Source: Bacteroidia bacterium (GTDB lineage: Bacteria; Bacteroidota; Bacteroidia; B-17B0; Aurantibacillaceae). From it: 64,000 bases of DNA. Location: positions 1 through 64,000 of the forward strand of contig JAGNIU010000014.1 in the NCBI GenBank assembly GCA_018000995.1. The letters are read 5' to 3'. This document shows positions 24,899 to 34,397 of this stretch, in pieces. A program made the position numbers and the translations under genes. The notes below the pieces were generated by a model that searched no databases, had not been told where the DNA came from, and saw only the letters and a list, made by a program, of their open reading frames with translations. Position 1 is the stretch's first letter. Every line of letters begins with the position of its first letter.

Positions 24899-26191
24899 CT
24901 ATTTACTGTTCATCAAGTCTTCAATTTCTTCAGCCTCTAAAGGAATATTCTTCATTAAATCCATTTGTCCTTTTGAAGTAATCAACACGTTATTTTCTAA
25001 ACGAATTCCTAAATTTTCTTCAGGAATGTAAATTCCAGGCTCAACCGTAAACACCATTCCCGGACGCATTGGCTCGTTAAAGAAACCAACATCATGAACG
25101 TCTAATCCTAAGAAATGCGAGGTCCCGTGCATGAAATATTTCTTGTAAGCAGGCCATGCCGGATTTTGTTTTTTCACATCAGCAGCTTTTATCAAGCGTA
25201 ATTTTAATAACTCTTCAGTCATTAATTCGCCAACAGCCTTGTTATATTTTTCAAAGGTATTTCCGTCTTTAAGCATTTTGGTTGCCGCTTTCATAACCCT
25301 TAAAACAGCATCGTAAACGTTACGCTGACGTTTAGTAAACTTTCCGCTCACCGGCAAACAACGGGTTAAGTCACTAGCGTAATTTGCGTATTCCGCAGCT
25401 GTATCTAATAACAAAACATCTCCCGCCTTACATTGCTTATTGTTCTCAACATAATGTAAAACACAAGCGCTGCCACCGCTCGCAATGATTGGTCCGTATG
25501 CAAAACCCTGACTACGATTGCGGATAAACTCGTGAATTAACTCCGCCTCAATTTCATGTTCCCAAACACCAGGCTTCACAAACTTTAATAAGCGACGAAA
25601 TCCTTTTTCTGTAATATCACAAGCTTGTTGAATTAATTCAATCTCCACAGCACTCTTAATAGAACGAATTTTGTGCATAATAGGAGCAGAGCGCTCGAAT
25701 TTATGTAATGGATATTTTTGTTGCATCCACTTATTAAATCGCGCCTCGGCCGTTTCGGTATTGATATAGCGACGGGTGTGTTCGTTAGCATTCAAATAAA
25801 TATTTTCTGCCTGAAAAACGAACGACTGAAACACTTTTTCAAATTCGTGGTGCCAATAAATATGTTCGACGCCGCTTACTTTTGTAGCCTCTTCTTTAGT
25901 TAATTTAGCGCCTTCCCAAATAGCAATTAGGGCGCTGGTTTCTTTTATGAATAGAACTTCTTTATGTTTTCCGTCTTTTACATCAGGGAAAATCATAAGA
26001 ATAGTATCTTCTTGATCTACTCCGGTTAAGTAAAACAAATCACTGTTTTGTCGAAATCCCATAGCGCCATCGGCATTAGTTGGTAGAATGTCATTACTTA
26101 CAAAAAGACCCAAAGAGCCTGGCTTTAAATGTTGTTTATACTTGCGGCGGTTTTCTACAAATAAGCTTTTGTTGATAGGAGAATACTTCAT
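24899..26191 (-). CDS. Xaa-Pro aminopeptidase (M24B family)
   Basis: The product has 430 residues: an N-terminal aminopeptidase P domain (about 1-150) and a pita-bread M24 metallopeptidase domain (about 175-420). Dimetal ligand regions are LLLDTAAEYANYASDLTR (Asp pair), HGTSHFLGLDVHDVG (His), FTVEPGIYIPEE (Glu) and GIRLENNVLIT (Glu). It removes N-terminal residues preceding proline. It is cytosolic, with no signal peptide, and its length is normal for PepP-like enzymes. It is monocistronic with its own terminator. Confidence 0.92.
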   Translation of the reverse strand: MKYSPINKSLFVENRRKYKQHLKPGSLGLFVSNDILPTNADGAMGFRQNSDLFYLTGVDQEDTILMIFPDVKDGKHKEVLFIKETSALIAIWEGAKLTKEEATKVSGVEHIYWHHEFEKVFQSFVFQAENIYLNANEHTRRYINTETAEARFNKWMQQKYPLHKFERSAPIMHKIRSIKSAVEIELIQQACDITEKGFRRLLKFVKPGVWEHEIEAELIHEFIRNRSQGFAYGPIIASGGSACVLHYVENNKQCKAGDVLLLDTAAEYANYASDLTRCLPVSGKFTKRQRNVYDAVLRVMKAATKMLKDGNTFEKYNKAVGELMTEELLKLRLIKAADVKKQNPAWPAYKKYFMHGTSHFLGLDVHDVGFFNEPMRPGMVFTVEPGIYIPEENLGIRLENNVLITSKGQMDLMKNIPLEAEEIEDLMNSK

Positions 26192-26257
26192 AGTAATAAA
26201 TTTAATACACGAATATACAGCTTAAAGCTACCAAAACAAATCCCGCAGAGTAGGGGA

Positions 26258-27448
26258 TTATTTCACCCAAACATAAGCGTCTTGTAGTTCCTGCAGAAAC
26301 TGATTTCTCTCGCCCTCTTCTAGTTTCACATAAGCAGTTTCCTCGTAAAAAGAGCCGTCGGTTTCAAAAAAGGTTAAACTAACGGAGTGGTCATTGCCCT
26401 CCCCATTAAAGAACTCAATCTTAACCAATTGGGGCAGGCTGATGTTATGGAACGTATGATGTTTGAAAAGGAAAAAACCTTTTGACAACAGAAGCTGATT
26501 GCCCTCAACAGTAAATGAACGGTACAAAAAATCTTCCCGAAGAAAAGCTAAAACAAACACAATGAAAGTGAAAAGAGCCGGAAACGAAAACAGGCCAGCG
26601 ACATACGCCGTGAAAAGAGAAAGGGCCAAACAAATAAAAGCAGGACCAAATAAAGGAAACCCTCTTCTTATTAGAGTGGGACTTAATTTTAGGTCGCGAC
26701 CCTGAATGCGAATTTCTTCCTCGCGAACATTAACTTTAGTTTCTGTTCCGTTTGTTTTTTGGTTTAACATGATAGCTGTTGCGGAGTAAAACAAAGGAAG
26801 CTCCGATTGAAATTCTTTGGGCGATTCAAAAAAATGTTCTACTACCACACTTAAAAACTCATTAATGTTTGCGCCTCCATATTTTCTAAAAATACTTTTT
26901 CCGCCGCCTTTTAATCTTTTAAATTCTTCATTTGCATACGTAAACCATTTAGGAAAATAGCCATCAAAAAACTCATCAGTTTCGTGGCCACGAACACCAT
27001 TAAAGCGTAACGCGTGAGTAAATTCATGGAGGCCAAGATTTAAATTATCGTTAGGAATTTTGTAGCCATCAATAAAACTTTTCCAACTAAAGGATACAAA
27101 TCCGTTTAAGTTCGTTTCGCCTTTTAATTTTAAGCCGCTTATTTCGTTTTTGAAATCAGATGAAAATAAAATAATGGTTTCGAAATAACCTATCCGCCAG
27201 TTTTCTAATCCTAAAGTTAGCTGTACTGCGGATGCAGAAATAATAGCTTTCACTTGATTATTTATTTCAAAACCTTTTTGAGAAACAAATAATTTTGAAC
27301 GGGCAAACTTTATAACCCTGTCTACAAAGACGGATTTCCAATGTTGAGAAAGCGTACGGTAATAACTAAAATATTTAGTCAAAAAAACATCCAGTTCCTT
27401 ATCATTAAGCAATATGTCTTTTTGGTCGTTCAAAGCTAAAATCCACAC
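26258..27448 (-). CDS. M90 (MtfA-like) zinc metallopeptidase with C-terminal membrane and PH-like region
   Basis: The product has 396 residues. HEFTHALRFNG (about residue 142) carries the HExxH zinc motif, and FDGYFPKWFTYANEEF plus NEFLSVVVEHFFESP match the following part of the MtfA/M90 fold (third ligand Glu). After residue 250 come two adjacent hydrophobic helices (FPLFGPAFICLALSLF, FPALFTFIVFVLAFL) and a C-terminal beta-rich domain that resembles a bacterial PH-like domain. Classic MtfA lacks this tail. The start is a GTG at 27448; a TTG about 15 bp downstream would also keep the domain. Confidence 0.78.
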   Translation of the reverse strand: MWILALNDQKDILLNDKELDVFLTKYFSYYRTLSQHWKSVFVDRVIKFARSKLFVSQKGFEINNQVKAIISASAVQLTLGLENWRIGYFETIILFSSDFKNEISGLKLKGETNLNGFVSFSWKSFIDGYKIPNDNLNLGLHEFTHALRFNGVRGHETDEFFDGYFPKWFTYANEEFKRLKGGGKSIFRKYGGANINEFLSVVVEHFFESPKEFQSELPLFYSATAIMLNQKTNGTETKVNVREEEIRIQGRDLKLSPTLIRRGFPLFGPAFICLALSLFTAYVAGLFSFPALFTFIVFVLAFLREDFLYRSFTVEGNQLLLSKGFFLFKHHTFHNISLPQLVKIEFFNGEGNDHSVSLTFFETDGSFYEETAYVKLEEGERNQFLQELQDAYVWVK

Positions 27449-27566
27449 AAAATAAGCAAAAACCTCAGTAAAATGGGGTTTCCTTGAGTGAGATAAAGCT
27501 ATTAATTATCCTATAAATTGTCCCCCTGGTGTCATTGGCGTAAATTGTAGTCGGAAATATACTCTC

Positions 27567-27962
27567 ATGAAACATAACAAATTAAAATTTTTGCTAGCTT
27601 TTTTAATGTGCAGTTTTTTTATAAGCGCACAAACGAGCTCAATTACTAAGCGCTGGTATGAAGCACCGGAAAGCTCGAAAGGCGATACAATCTCTTTCAA
27701 AACCACCGCTCATGTGTTAAGTGCAAATGATGATCCTGCTTATCATTGGTCTGATTTTACCGTGAACACTAATAACACTTTTGATATCGCCTATTGGAGA
27801 TGGTGTCCGAGTGGGAATTACGCCTATAGCGGAACATGGAGCTCGCCAACTACAGGAAAAATTATTTTCGATTTTGGAGCAGGGAAATGCAAATGCGAAA
27901 TGCAAATTATTTCTACAACCGCAACAGAACTTAAAGCAATCATAAAAGAAACTACAAACTAA
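27567..27962 (+). CDS. Small secreted protein, lipocalin-like pattern
   Basis: The product has 131 residues: a signal peptide ending FFISAQ, then a beta-rich domain beginning with SSITKRWYEA and containing GTWSSPTTGKIIFDFG and paired Cys residues (WCPSG, CKCEM). The 'W ... F ... G.W ... L' rhythm resembles lipocalin-like domains of Bacteroidota (KRW followed by FxxDGTF/GTW blocks). The function is unknown. It sits 10 bp before the giant adhesin gene and is probably cotranscribed. Confidence 0.7.
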   Translation: MKHNKLKFLLAFLMCSFFISAQTSSITKRWYEAPESSKGDTISFKTTAHVLSANDDPAYHWSDFTVNTNNTFDIAYWRWCPSGNYAYSGTWSSPTTGKIIFDFGAGKCKCEMQIISTTATELKAIIKETTN

Positions 27963-27972
27963 ACTTACTATA

Positions 27973-30900
27973 ATGAAACGCATTTATTATTCACTTTTAA
28001 TTTTACTGTTTGGCTTAACCGGTCAACAAGGTTATTCTCAACTTCAAACAGCAAAATGGTATTTTGGCGGACAAGCAGGGCTTGATTTTATGGGAATGCC
28101 AACTATTCTTACCAACGGGATGATGAATCCGTGGGAAGGATGCGCGAGTATTTCTGACGCAAGCGGCGCATTATTATTTTATACAGACGGTATTACTGTT
28201 TGGAATAAAACACACGCGGTAATGACCAACGGAACAGGGTTATTTGGAAACGGCTCCTCAACACAGGCGGGAGTTATTGTTCAACGACCAGGAAGCGCAA
28301 ACATTTATTATATTTTTACTGTAGATGCTCAAGCGGCTCCAAACGGATTACGATATTCAACTGTTGATATGAGCATGTCGGCAGGAAACGGTGCCGTTAC
28401 GGTTAAAAACACATTATTACAAACACCAAGCGATGAAAAAATTACAGCTGTTCGTCATTGTAACGGTGTAGACATTTGGGTTGTAACACACGACTGGAAT
28501 TCAAACAACTTTAGATCTTTTTTAGTAACGGCGGCCGGAGTGGGCGCGCCGGTAAACTCTGCGGTAGGAAATGTACATAGCGGAAGTAATGCAAATACTA
28601 TTGGACAAATGAAAGCCTCTCCAAACGGAAGAAAGATAGGTTTAGCGGTTCACGATTCTCCATTAAACTCATTTGAATTATTTGATTTTGATAATTCAAC
28701 GGGGGTAGTGAGCAATCCGTTAGTTTTAGGAACTACTTATAATTGGGCTTATGGTTGTGAATTTTCTCCAGACGGAACAAAATTTTATGGTGGTAAATAC
28801 GGCGGAGGATCTTATCGCCTTTACCAATGGAACATGTGCGCCGGTTCAAGCGCAGCAATTATTGCTTCTTGTTTTACTGTTGCAACTATGCCGGCAATGC
28901 CAATGTCAATTCAGGCAGCGCTTAACGGAAAACTTTATGTGTGTCGTTTTTCTCAACAAATCGATGGAGTAATAAATGCACCTAACGCGTTAGGCGCAGC
29001 GTGTAATTATGTGGATTTAGGACAATCAACAGCTCCGCGCACAAACAACTTAGGATTACCAAACTTTGTTACCAGTTATTTAAAATCACCACCACCACCA
29101 TTTACATATACAGTAAACTCGGCGGTCAGTTGTCTAACAGCCTCCTTCTCTCCGCCAGCCATTTCTACCGTTGCGGCCACGTGTTCTTCGGCAGGATTTT
29201 CTGTAACAGGAATGACTTGGACTTTTGGCGATCCCGGTTCAGGACCATTAAACACATCTACTCTTACAAATCCGGGACATCTTTATCCGGGACCAGGAAC
29301 ATACACCGCACAATTAATTATTAATTATGCTTGTAATGCAGATACAATAAAAGTTCCTGTAACATTAGTTTCTCCAACAATAGCAATTACAACAACATCG
29401 GCATCATGTTCTTCACTTGGTTCAGCAACAGTTGTTGCGGGCGGAGGCGCAGGCCCATATACTTATACTTGGTCGCCAAGCGCACAAAACACAGCTATAG
29501 CAACAAACCTTTCAGCAGGTATTTATACAGTTACAGTACAAGACGTCGGCGGTGGATGTGTTGTAACCGGAACGGCTAATTTAGGCGCAAGTAATTTAAT
29601 GTCGGGAACAGTAACATCTTCGAGCGTTGCTTGTAATGGAGGAACAACTGGCTCTGCTACATTAAGCATCAGCGGAGGCTCCGGAAACTATTCTTATTCA
29701 TGGACGCCAAGCGCACAAACCACTTCTGTTGCAACCAACCTTGCCGCAGGGGTGTATACCGTTATATCAAATGATTTAAGCAGTAGCTGTTCGGTAACGC
29801 AAACCGTTATGGTTGCACAGCCTTCGGCATTAACATTAGGAATTACAGCAAGCACCCCAAGCGCTTGTGTTGGAACAAATATTACTTTAACAGCAAATGC
29901 AAGTGGCGGAACGGCAGCGTACAACTATGCTTGGTCGGCCGGACCAGCAACCGCGGCTTATGTTGTTACGCAAGCAGTAGGAGGAAATTATACTTATTCA
30001 GCAACAACAACTGATGCAAATCTTTGTCAGAGAACAAATACGTTTACTGTAACGTTTGTAAATAACCCAACTCTTACGGCAACAAGTTCTACGGTTTGTG
30101 TAGGAACAACAGCAACATTAACGGCAAACGGAGCCACATCTTATACATGGAATCCGGGTAACGTTATTGGAAGCACATTTACTTCTGCCTCCGCAACAAC
30201 AACTACCATGACAGTAATTGGCGCTATAGGAACTTGCTCTGCAACCACAACAGCTATTATAACGGTTAACGCCTTACCCACACCAACAGCAGGGAGCAAT
30301 AGTCCGGTTTGTGTTGGCGACCCAATTAATTTAACAGGAAGCGCGGCCGTAACTTATACGTGGGCCGGCCCAAGCGGATTTACATCGAATGTTCAAAACC
30401 CTGTTATTCCTATTTGCGGATTAGCTAATGGCGGAACAAATACTTTAACTGTAACTGACGCAAACGGCTGTACAAATTTTGTTACCGTGAATGTTGTAGT
30501 AAATCCACTACCAACTATTGTAGTAAACAATCCAACGGTTTGTGTTAATCAAGCGATTAATTTTACCGCAACGGGCGGCGCAACTTATTTATGGTCGGGA
30601 CCAAACAGTTTTACTTCTAATTTACAAAACCCAACTATACCTAGCGCAACATTAAATATGTCAGGACCATATACTGTTCTTGTAACAAGCGCGGCAGGAT
30701 GTTCTAATACGGCAGTTTCAACAGCAACAGTTTATGCTTTACCAAATCCAAACATTACAAGTAACAGTCCGGTTTGTGCAGGACAAACTTTAAATTTATT
30801 TGGAAGCGGTGGCGCAAGTTATGCGTGGAGCGGTCCGGGTTATACAGGATTACTTCAAAACCCAACTATAAGCAATGTTACTGCTGCAGCAAACGGAGTT

Positions 30901-32442
30901 TATACTTTATTAGTGGCCTCGGGAAGCTGTACGGCAAGCACAACATTTACGGTTGTAATTAATCCTATTCCTGTATTTAATTTTGCAGGAACAAACGTAT
31001 TGTGTAACGGACAAAGCAATGGAACATCAACCGTAAACGTAACTGTTGGAACGGGACCGTTTAATTATAATTGGAGCACCATTCCAGCTCAAACAACACA
31101 AGACGCAACAGGACTTGCGGCAGGAACTTATTCTTGTATTGTAACTGACGCTAACAATTGTAGTAGCGTTGCGTCAACACAAATAACTCAACCAACTCAA
31201 TTTAGCGTTTCAATTAATAGCGCAACATTCTCTGCGTGTGCAAACAGTCCGATAAATGTAAACGCAATTGGAAATGGCGGAACCGGTCCTTATAATTATA
31301 ATTGGGTATCTGGTCCTGCAACAGGAGTTTATTCTGTTAACGAAATTGTGGCAGGAAATTATACTTACACTGTAAACGCAACAGACGCATTCAATTGTCC
31401 GGCAAGCAATTTTATTAATTTAACTTTCTTCCCACAACCAACAGTTACTGCAACTAGTGCAACTGTTTGTGCAGGACAAACAACAAATCTTACAGCGAGT
31501 GGCGCAACAAGTTATGTGTGGCAGCCGGGAAATATTACGGGCTCTACTTATCCGTTTAGCGGAAACACATCAATTAATGTTAGTGTAATTGGTACAGCTA
31601 ATGGTTGCAGTAATTCGGCTAACACAAACGTAATGGTAAACCCTAATCCAAACGCAAGTATTAATTTGGGCAACGCAAAAGGATGCGTTCCGACTTGTGT
31701 AACATTTAGTGCTGGCGGAAGTTCAAGTATTACAAGTTATGGTTGGATTTTAAATGGAGCGGGGATTACAGGTTCGGTGAATGGAGCATATTGTTTTGAT
31801 GAAGCCGCTTCTTATACTTTGGGTTTAACTGTGATGGACGCGTTTGGTTGTACAAGTACAGTTGTTCCTGTTAACATTGAAATTTATCCTCAACCAATTG
31901 CTGATTTTAATCACGCGCCAATAAAACCAATTGTCAATCAAGATCCGTTTGTGACATTTACCGACGCGTCTTATGGGGCGCCAATTGTAAGTTGGAATTG
32001 GTATTTTATGAATACCGCACAATACACTTCTATTTTACAAAATCCAACTTTCCCTTATACAGAACCGGGAACTTATCCTGTGGTTTTAGTTGTGAAAAGT
32101 GACAGAGGTTGTACAGATACTTTAGTTCGTCCGTTAGTTGTTGGAGAAGATTTTGGAATTTATGTTCCGAATGTTTTCACGCCGAATGGAGATGGGTTAA
32201 ATGATATTTTCCAACCAAAAGGATTTGGTGTTGTGAAATACGAAATGAATATTTTTGATCGTTGGGGTGAAAAAGTATTTTCAACCAAAGATTTTGAAAA
32301 GGGCTGGGACGGAACTATGCAATCTAAAAACGACGTGAAATACGGAGTTTTAGAAGACGGAGCTTATACTTGGTTAATTAACGCAACTAGTGTATTCGGC
32401 AAATCACACGAGTTAAAAGGACACGTTACGCTAATGAAATAA
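27973..32442 (+). CDS. Giant adhesin-like protein with gliding-motility-associated (T9SS type B) C-terminal domain
   Basis: The product has 1489 residues with a signal peptide (1-23). The N-terminal domain is propeller-like (about 25-375: KWYFGGQAGLDF, LLFYTDGITVWN, FSPDGTKFYGG). PKD-like and SprB-type repeats follow (GSATLSISGGSGNYSYSWTP; AGTYSCIVTDANNCSS). Three tandem Cys-containing Ig-like repeats lie at about 770-1000, with a PKD domain (about 1310-1395). The C-terminal CHU_C domain reads YVPNVFTPNGDGLNDIF, IFDRWGEKVF, GWDG. Type B domains send proteins through T9SS to the surface. SprB-type repeat proteins act as gliding adhesins in Flavobacterium; a similar role here is inferred. A strong terminator follows. 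Confidence 0.9.
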   Translation: MKRIYYSLLILLFGLTGQQGYSQLQTAKWYFGGQAGLDFMGMPTILTNGMMNPWEGCASISDASGALLFYTDGITVWNKTHAVMTNGTGLFGNGSSTQAGVIVQRPGSANIYYIFTVDAQAAPNGLRYSTVDMSMSAGNGAVTVKNTLLQTPSDEKITAVRHCNGVDIWVVTHDWNSNNFRSFLVTAAGVGAPVNSAVGNVHSGSNANTIGQMKASPNGRKIGLAVHDSPLNSFELFDFDNSTGVVSNPLVLGTTYNWAYGCEFSPDGTKFYGGKYGGGSYRLYQWNMCAGSSAAIIASCFTVATMPAMPMSIQAALNGKLYVCRFSQQIDGVINAPNALGAACNYVDLGQSTAPRTNNLGLPNFVTSYLKSPPPPFTYTVNSAVSCLTASFSPPAISTVAATCSSAGFSVTGMTWTFGDPGSGPLNTSTLTNPGHLYPGPGTYTAQLIINYACNADTIKVPVTLVSPTIAITTTSASCSSLGSATVVAGGGAGPYTYTWSPSAQNTAIATNLSAGIYTVTVQDVGGGCVVTGTANLGASNLMSGTVTSSSVACNGGTTGSATLSISGGSGNYSYSWTPSAQTTSVATNLAAGVYTVISNDLSSSCSVTQTVMVAQPSALTLGITASTPSACVGTNITLTANASGGTAAYNYAWSAGPATAAYVVTQAVGGNYTYSATTTDANLCQRTNTFTVTFVNNPTLTATSSTVCVGTTATLTANGATSYTWNPGNVIGSTFTSASATTTTMTVIGAIGTCSATTTAIITVNALPTPTAGSNSPVCVGDPINLTGSAAVTYTWAGPSGFTSNVQNPVIPICGLANGGTNTLTVTDANGCTNFVTVNVVVNPLPTIVVNNPTVCVNQAINFTATGGATYLWSGPNSFTSNLQNPTIPSATLNMSGPYTVLVTSAAGCSNTAVSTATVYALPNPNITSNSPVCAGQTLNLFGSGGASYAWSGPGYTGLLQNPTISNVTAAANGVYTLLVASGSCTASTTFTVVINPIPVFNFAGTNVLCNGQSNGTSTVNVTVGTGPFNYNWSTIPAQTTQDATGLAAGTYSCIVTDANNCSSVASTQITQPTQFSVSINSATFSACANSPINVNAIGNGGTGPYNYNWVSGPATGVYSVNEIVAGNYTYTVNATDAFNCPASNFINLTFFPQPTVTATSATVCAGQTTNLTASGATSYVWQPGNITGSTYPFSGNTSINVSVIGTANGCSNSANTNVMVNPNPNASINLGNAKGCVPTCVTFSAGGSSSITSYGWILNGAGITGSVNGAYCFDEAASYTLGLTVMDAFGCTSTVVPVNIEIYPQPIADFNHAPIKPIVNQDPFVTFTDASYGAPIVSWNWYFMNTAQYTSILQNPTFPYTEPGTYPVVLVVKSDRGCTDTLVRPLVVGEDFGIYVPNVFTPNGDGLNDIFQPKGFGVVKYEMNIFDRWGEKVFSTKDFEKGWDGTMQSKNDVKYGVLEDGAYTWLINATSVFGKSHELKGHVTLMK
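30292..30966 (+). repeat. Three tandem Ig-like repeat units in the adhesin gene
   Basis: Aligned on the shared CGGTTTGTGT word, the units begin near 30305, 30536 and 30770 (period 231-234 bp, 77-78 residues). Each encodes NxPxCxxxxxxxxxxGxxxYxWxGP ... QNP. This is a protein repeat, not a CRISPR. Confidence 0.75.
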
Positions 32443-32460
32443 TAAATCAAATTGAGAAAT

Positions 32461-32492
32461 AAAAAAAGGCCGCTTGATGAGAGCGGCCTTTT
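32461..32492. terminator. Bidirectional terminator between convergent genes
   Basis: AAGGCCGCT / AGCGGCCTT stem with 7-nt loop, A-run on the left and T-run on the right, so it can stop transcripts from both the adhesin gene and the minus-strand lipoprotein gene. Confidence 0.88.
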
Positions 32493-32507
32493 GTATTTGT
32501 AAAAAAA

Positions 32508-32909
32508 TTAATTTGTATAAACGCCTTCTGCAAGAGCGATGGCACCAATAGCTTTAGCTTCTCCGGATTTGAAAAGAACGCCATTCACATAAATCTCCAC
32601 TTTAATTTCTTTATCTGATGGAGTAGAATTAATAGCTCTGATACTAAGTTTTTGTTTAGGCACCCAATAGAAAGAATAGGTAAAAGTAATATTGCCAACA
32701 TCTTTTTTGGTTGTTGTAATTTGATCACCCTCTAACGAAACATATTCAACATTAAAGTGCCCGCTTGCTGATGTAACACGATATTGAACTTTGATGTCTT
32801 CACTAGCCGCAGGAGCAGAAATAGTCGGAGTTGGTTCGGTAACTTTCTTTTTACAAGAAGAAAAAGAAAGAATGGCAAGAAGAAGTGATAATGTGATAAA
32901 TTTTTTCAT
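32508..32909 (-). CDS. Hypothetical lipoprotein
   Basis: The product has 133 residues with lipoprotein signal LAILSFSSC (acylated Cys near 19), then a Lys/Pro/Thr linker and a beta-rich domain (VQYRVTSASGHFNVEYVSLEGD, ITFTYSFYWVPKQKLSIRAIN). Repeated beta strands suggest a small sandwich fold; no family is named with confidence. The ATG at 32909 was chosen over 32948 because it gives the usual short lipoprotein signal. It has its own terminator at 32461-32492. Confidence 0.72.
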   Translation of the reverse strand: MKKFITLSLLLAILSFSSCKKKVTEPTPTISAPAASEDIKVQYRVTSASGHFNVEYVSLEGDQITTTKKDVGNITFTYSFYWVPKQKLSIRAINSTPSDKEIKVEIYVNGVLFKSGEAKAIGAIALAEGVYTN

Positions 32910-33052
32910 TTGATTTTGATTGTTTTGGGTTAAATAATTCGAGCGCAAAAGTACTGTTTATCTAACCAAAACCAAATTTTGTCGTTGATTTCTATAGATT
33001 CGTCTATAATTAAACCCGAAACCTGTTCATTATCAAACAACTAATAAAAACG

Positions 33053-33077
33053 AAAAAGGGGCCGCCACAGCCCCCTT
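33053..33077 (-). terminator. Terminator of the small-gene cluster
   Basis: On the minus strand GGGGGC / GCCCC with a short loop is followed by TTTTTCGTTTTT. It lies about 90 bp downstream of the last gene (33164) of the minus-strand cluster. Confidence 0.75.
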
Positions 33078-33163
33078 ATTCTATAAAACAAAACACCAAC
33101 TGCACGTTTCTCCATATTTTCTTATGAATTAAAGCCTGAGAGCTTGTTCGACAAGAGGTGTCT

Positions 33164-33532
33164 TTAGTTTAATAATTTATAGGTTACGGATTTTGTTTGA
33201 TTAGGATTTCCAAAACAGATAGGCCAAAGATAATCAGATAATTTTTTTGCAAACGACACCTGATAGTTATACCAAACAGGAAATGGTAAACTATAACTTG
33301 CGGTAGAATAAGGCTCATTCATTATTTGAGGTGCTGATTGAAGAGTTAATATTAAAGTGTCTTTAAAAAGCGTGTCTCCGCTTACAAATAAAAGCTTGAT
33401 TTTTTCTGGATAATATTCCTTTACCGGTTCCGGTTTCGGCGGACCGAAGATGTTAACCTGAGGAGAGATGGAATTCTTTTCGCAAGCAAAAAGAAAAGCG
33501 GCACTAAAAAGCAGGAAGAAGATTTTTTTCAT
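33164..33532 (-). CDS. Hypothetical lipoprotein (possible paralogue of 34567-34941)
   Basis: The product has 122 residues with lipoprotein signal SAAFLFAC followed by EKNS (acylated Cys near 17). The C-terminal domain contains GDTLFKDTLILTLQ and FPVWYNYQVSF, which line up with GDTLYTQKLTLTFF and FALWNDYDYTF in the lipoprotein at 34567-34941. The shared ACEK start and these blocks suggest distant paralogy inside the cluster. The function is unknown. Confidence 0.7.
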   Translation of the reverse strand: MKKIFFLLFSAAFLFACEKNSISPQVNIFGPPKPEPVKEYYPEKIKLLFVSGDTLFKDTLILTLQSAPQIMNEPYSTASYSLPFPVWYNYQVSFAKKLSDYLWPICFGNPNQTKSVTYKLLN

Positions 33533-33537
33533 AACGT

Positions 33538-33598
33538 TTAATTATAGAGTTGATTGTATTTAGCAATGGCTTGTTTGTACAGATAATTTTAAAACGAA
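33538..33598 (-). pseudogene. Remnant of a second copy of the 33913-34395 gene
   Basis: The minus strand reads (Y)KQAIAKYNQLYN-stop at the end of this stretch, nearly identical to the C-terminus KKAIAKYNQLYN of the 33913-34395 protein. The bases before it (TTTAAAATTATC...ACAAAC) match the homologous FKFIRTK codons with a short deletion. The rest of the copy is missing: the HTH gene begins where the remnant stops. Confidence 0.55.
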
Positions 33599-33901
33599 TT
33601 ATAACCGATTTAAATAAACAGAGGGAGCGTTCAGCCCGCCCGAAATCATAAACCCACCCTTTTCTTGAGTTGAAATATTTAGGCTCTTTATTTCGCCATC
33701 AGATAAGTACAGCAGAAACAAATTTTTCCCTAAAGCATTATTTATTCTTGACAACAACGCTGTGTCGATATCAGCTTTACTAAATATTTTGTAAACATTA
33801 CGCGGCGTGCAGCTAATTTTGTCGGCAAAGTCCGGAACAGAAACGCCTTGCGTGTTTAATAATTCTCTAATTGTTTTTCCTATGTGAATTTTATTAGTCA
33901 T
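33599..33901 (-). CDS. Small helix-turn-helix (XRE-like) protein
   Basis: The product has 100 residues. An XRE-type HTH occupies about residues 5-62 (IHIGKTIRELLNTQGVSVPDFADKI, then CTPRNVYKIFSKADIDTALLSRIN). Such proteins usually bind DNA as dimers, often autoregulating. It lies inside the minus-strand cluster, 11 bp after the 33913 gene. Its target is unknown; the cluster itself is a candidate. Confidence 0.8.
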   Translation of the reverse strand: MTNKIHIGKTIRELLNTQGVSVPDFADKISCTPRNVYKIFSKADIDTALLSRINNALGKNLFLLYLSDGEIKSLNISTQEKGGFMISGGLNAPSVYLNRL

Positions 33902-33912
33902 GGTTTTATTTT

Positions 33913-34395
33913 TTAGTTATACAATTGATTGTATTTGGCAATTGCTTTTTTGTAATTTTTTGTTCGGATAAATTTGAAACACAAGCTTGATGTTAGACAA
34001 ACGCCGCTCAATACCATCAACCCAACACCAATGCTTTTTTGTTGAACGCTTCCTTTGTTTGAAGTTGCTGCCGCGCCAATTAATCCCGCGCCAATTAGAG
34101 CTTCCGGAATGGCAGCGAAACCTACGTTTTGAAAAGTTTTAGCCAACTTTACTTTTTTAAACAAGCGATTCAATTCCGAATTATTTTTTTCTTTTATAAT
34201 TAACAACACCTCTTTTTCTTTCATAACATAAGGCATAAGAATTAAAGAGCTTTCTTGTGTGGGAATAACCTCTTCTGTTTCCGCTAATCTTTCGTCCGGC
34301 GTAATTATTGTACCACTGTTATAACAATAAGAACTGTCTTGCGCAACCGAACGAAACGCGAAAAACAAAACGAATAGAAATAAAATCTTTTTCAT
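33913..34395 (-). CDS. Hypothetical membrane protein
   Basis: The product has 160 residues with a signal peptide (1-18), a soluble stretch, and two hydrophobic Gly/Ala-rich helices (about 93-112 and 122-143: GAGLIGAAAT; IGVGLMVLSGVCLTSSL). A basic C-terminus ends KKAIAKYNQLYN. No family was recognised. Part of its 3' end is duplicated at 33538-33598. It starts 2 bp downstream of the preceding small gene. Confidence 0.7.
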   Translation of the reverse strand: MKKILFLFVLFFAFRSVAQDSSYCYNSGTIITPDERLAETEEVIPTQESSLILMPYVMKEKEVLLIIKEKNNSELNRLFKKVKLAKTFQNVGFAAIPEALIGAGLIGAAATSNKGSVQQKSIGVGLMVLSGVCLTSSLCFKFIRTKNYKKAIAKYNQLYN

Positions 34396-34397
34396 GA

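Noticed and set aside
28751-28972. Several short ORFs inside the adhesin, receptor and kinase genes
   Set aside because: All lie in alternative frames of long, well-supported genes.
29178-29183. CACGTG as a fourth parS
   Set aside because: The flanks (GCGGC and TTCTT) do not fit TGTTn/nAACA; the same holds for CACGTG at 53525-53530.
30292-30966. CRISPR-like regular repeats
   Set aside because: Units of 231-234 bp lie in a long open frame and encode Ig-like domains; no short direct repeats with unique spacers were seen anywhere in the window.
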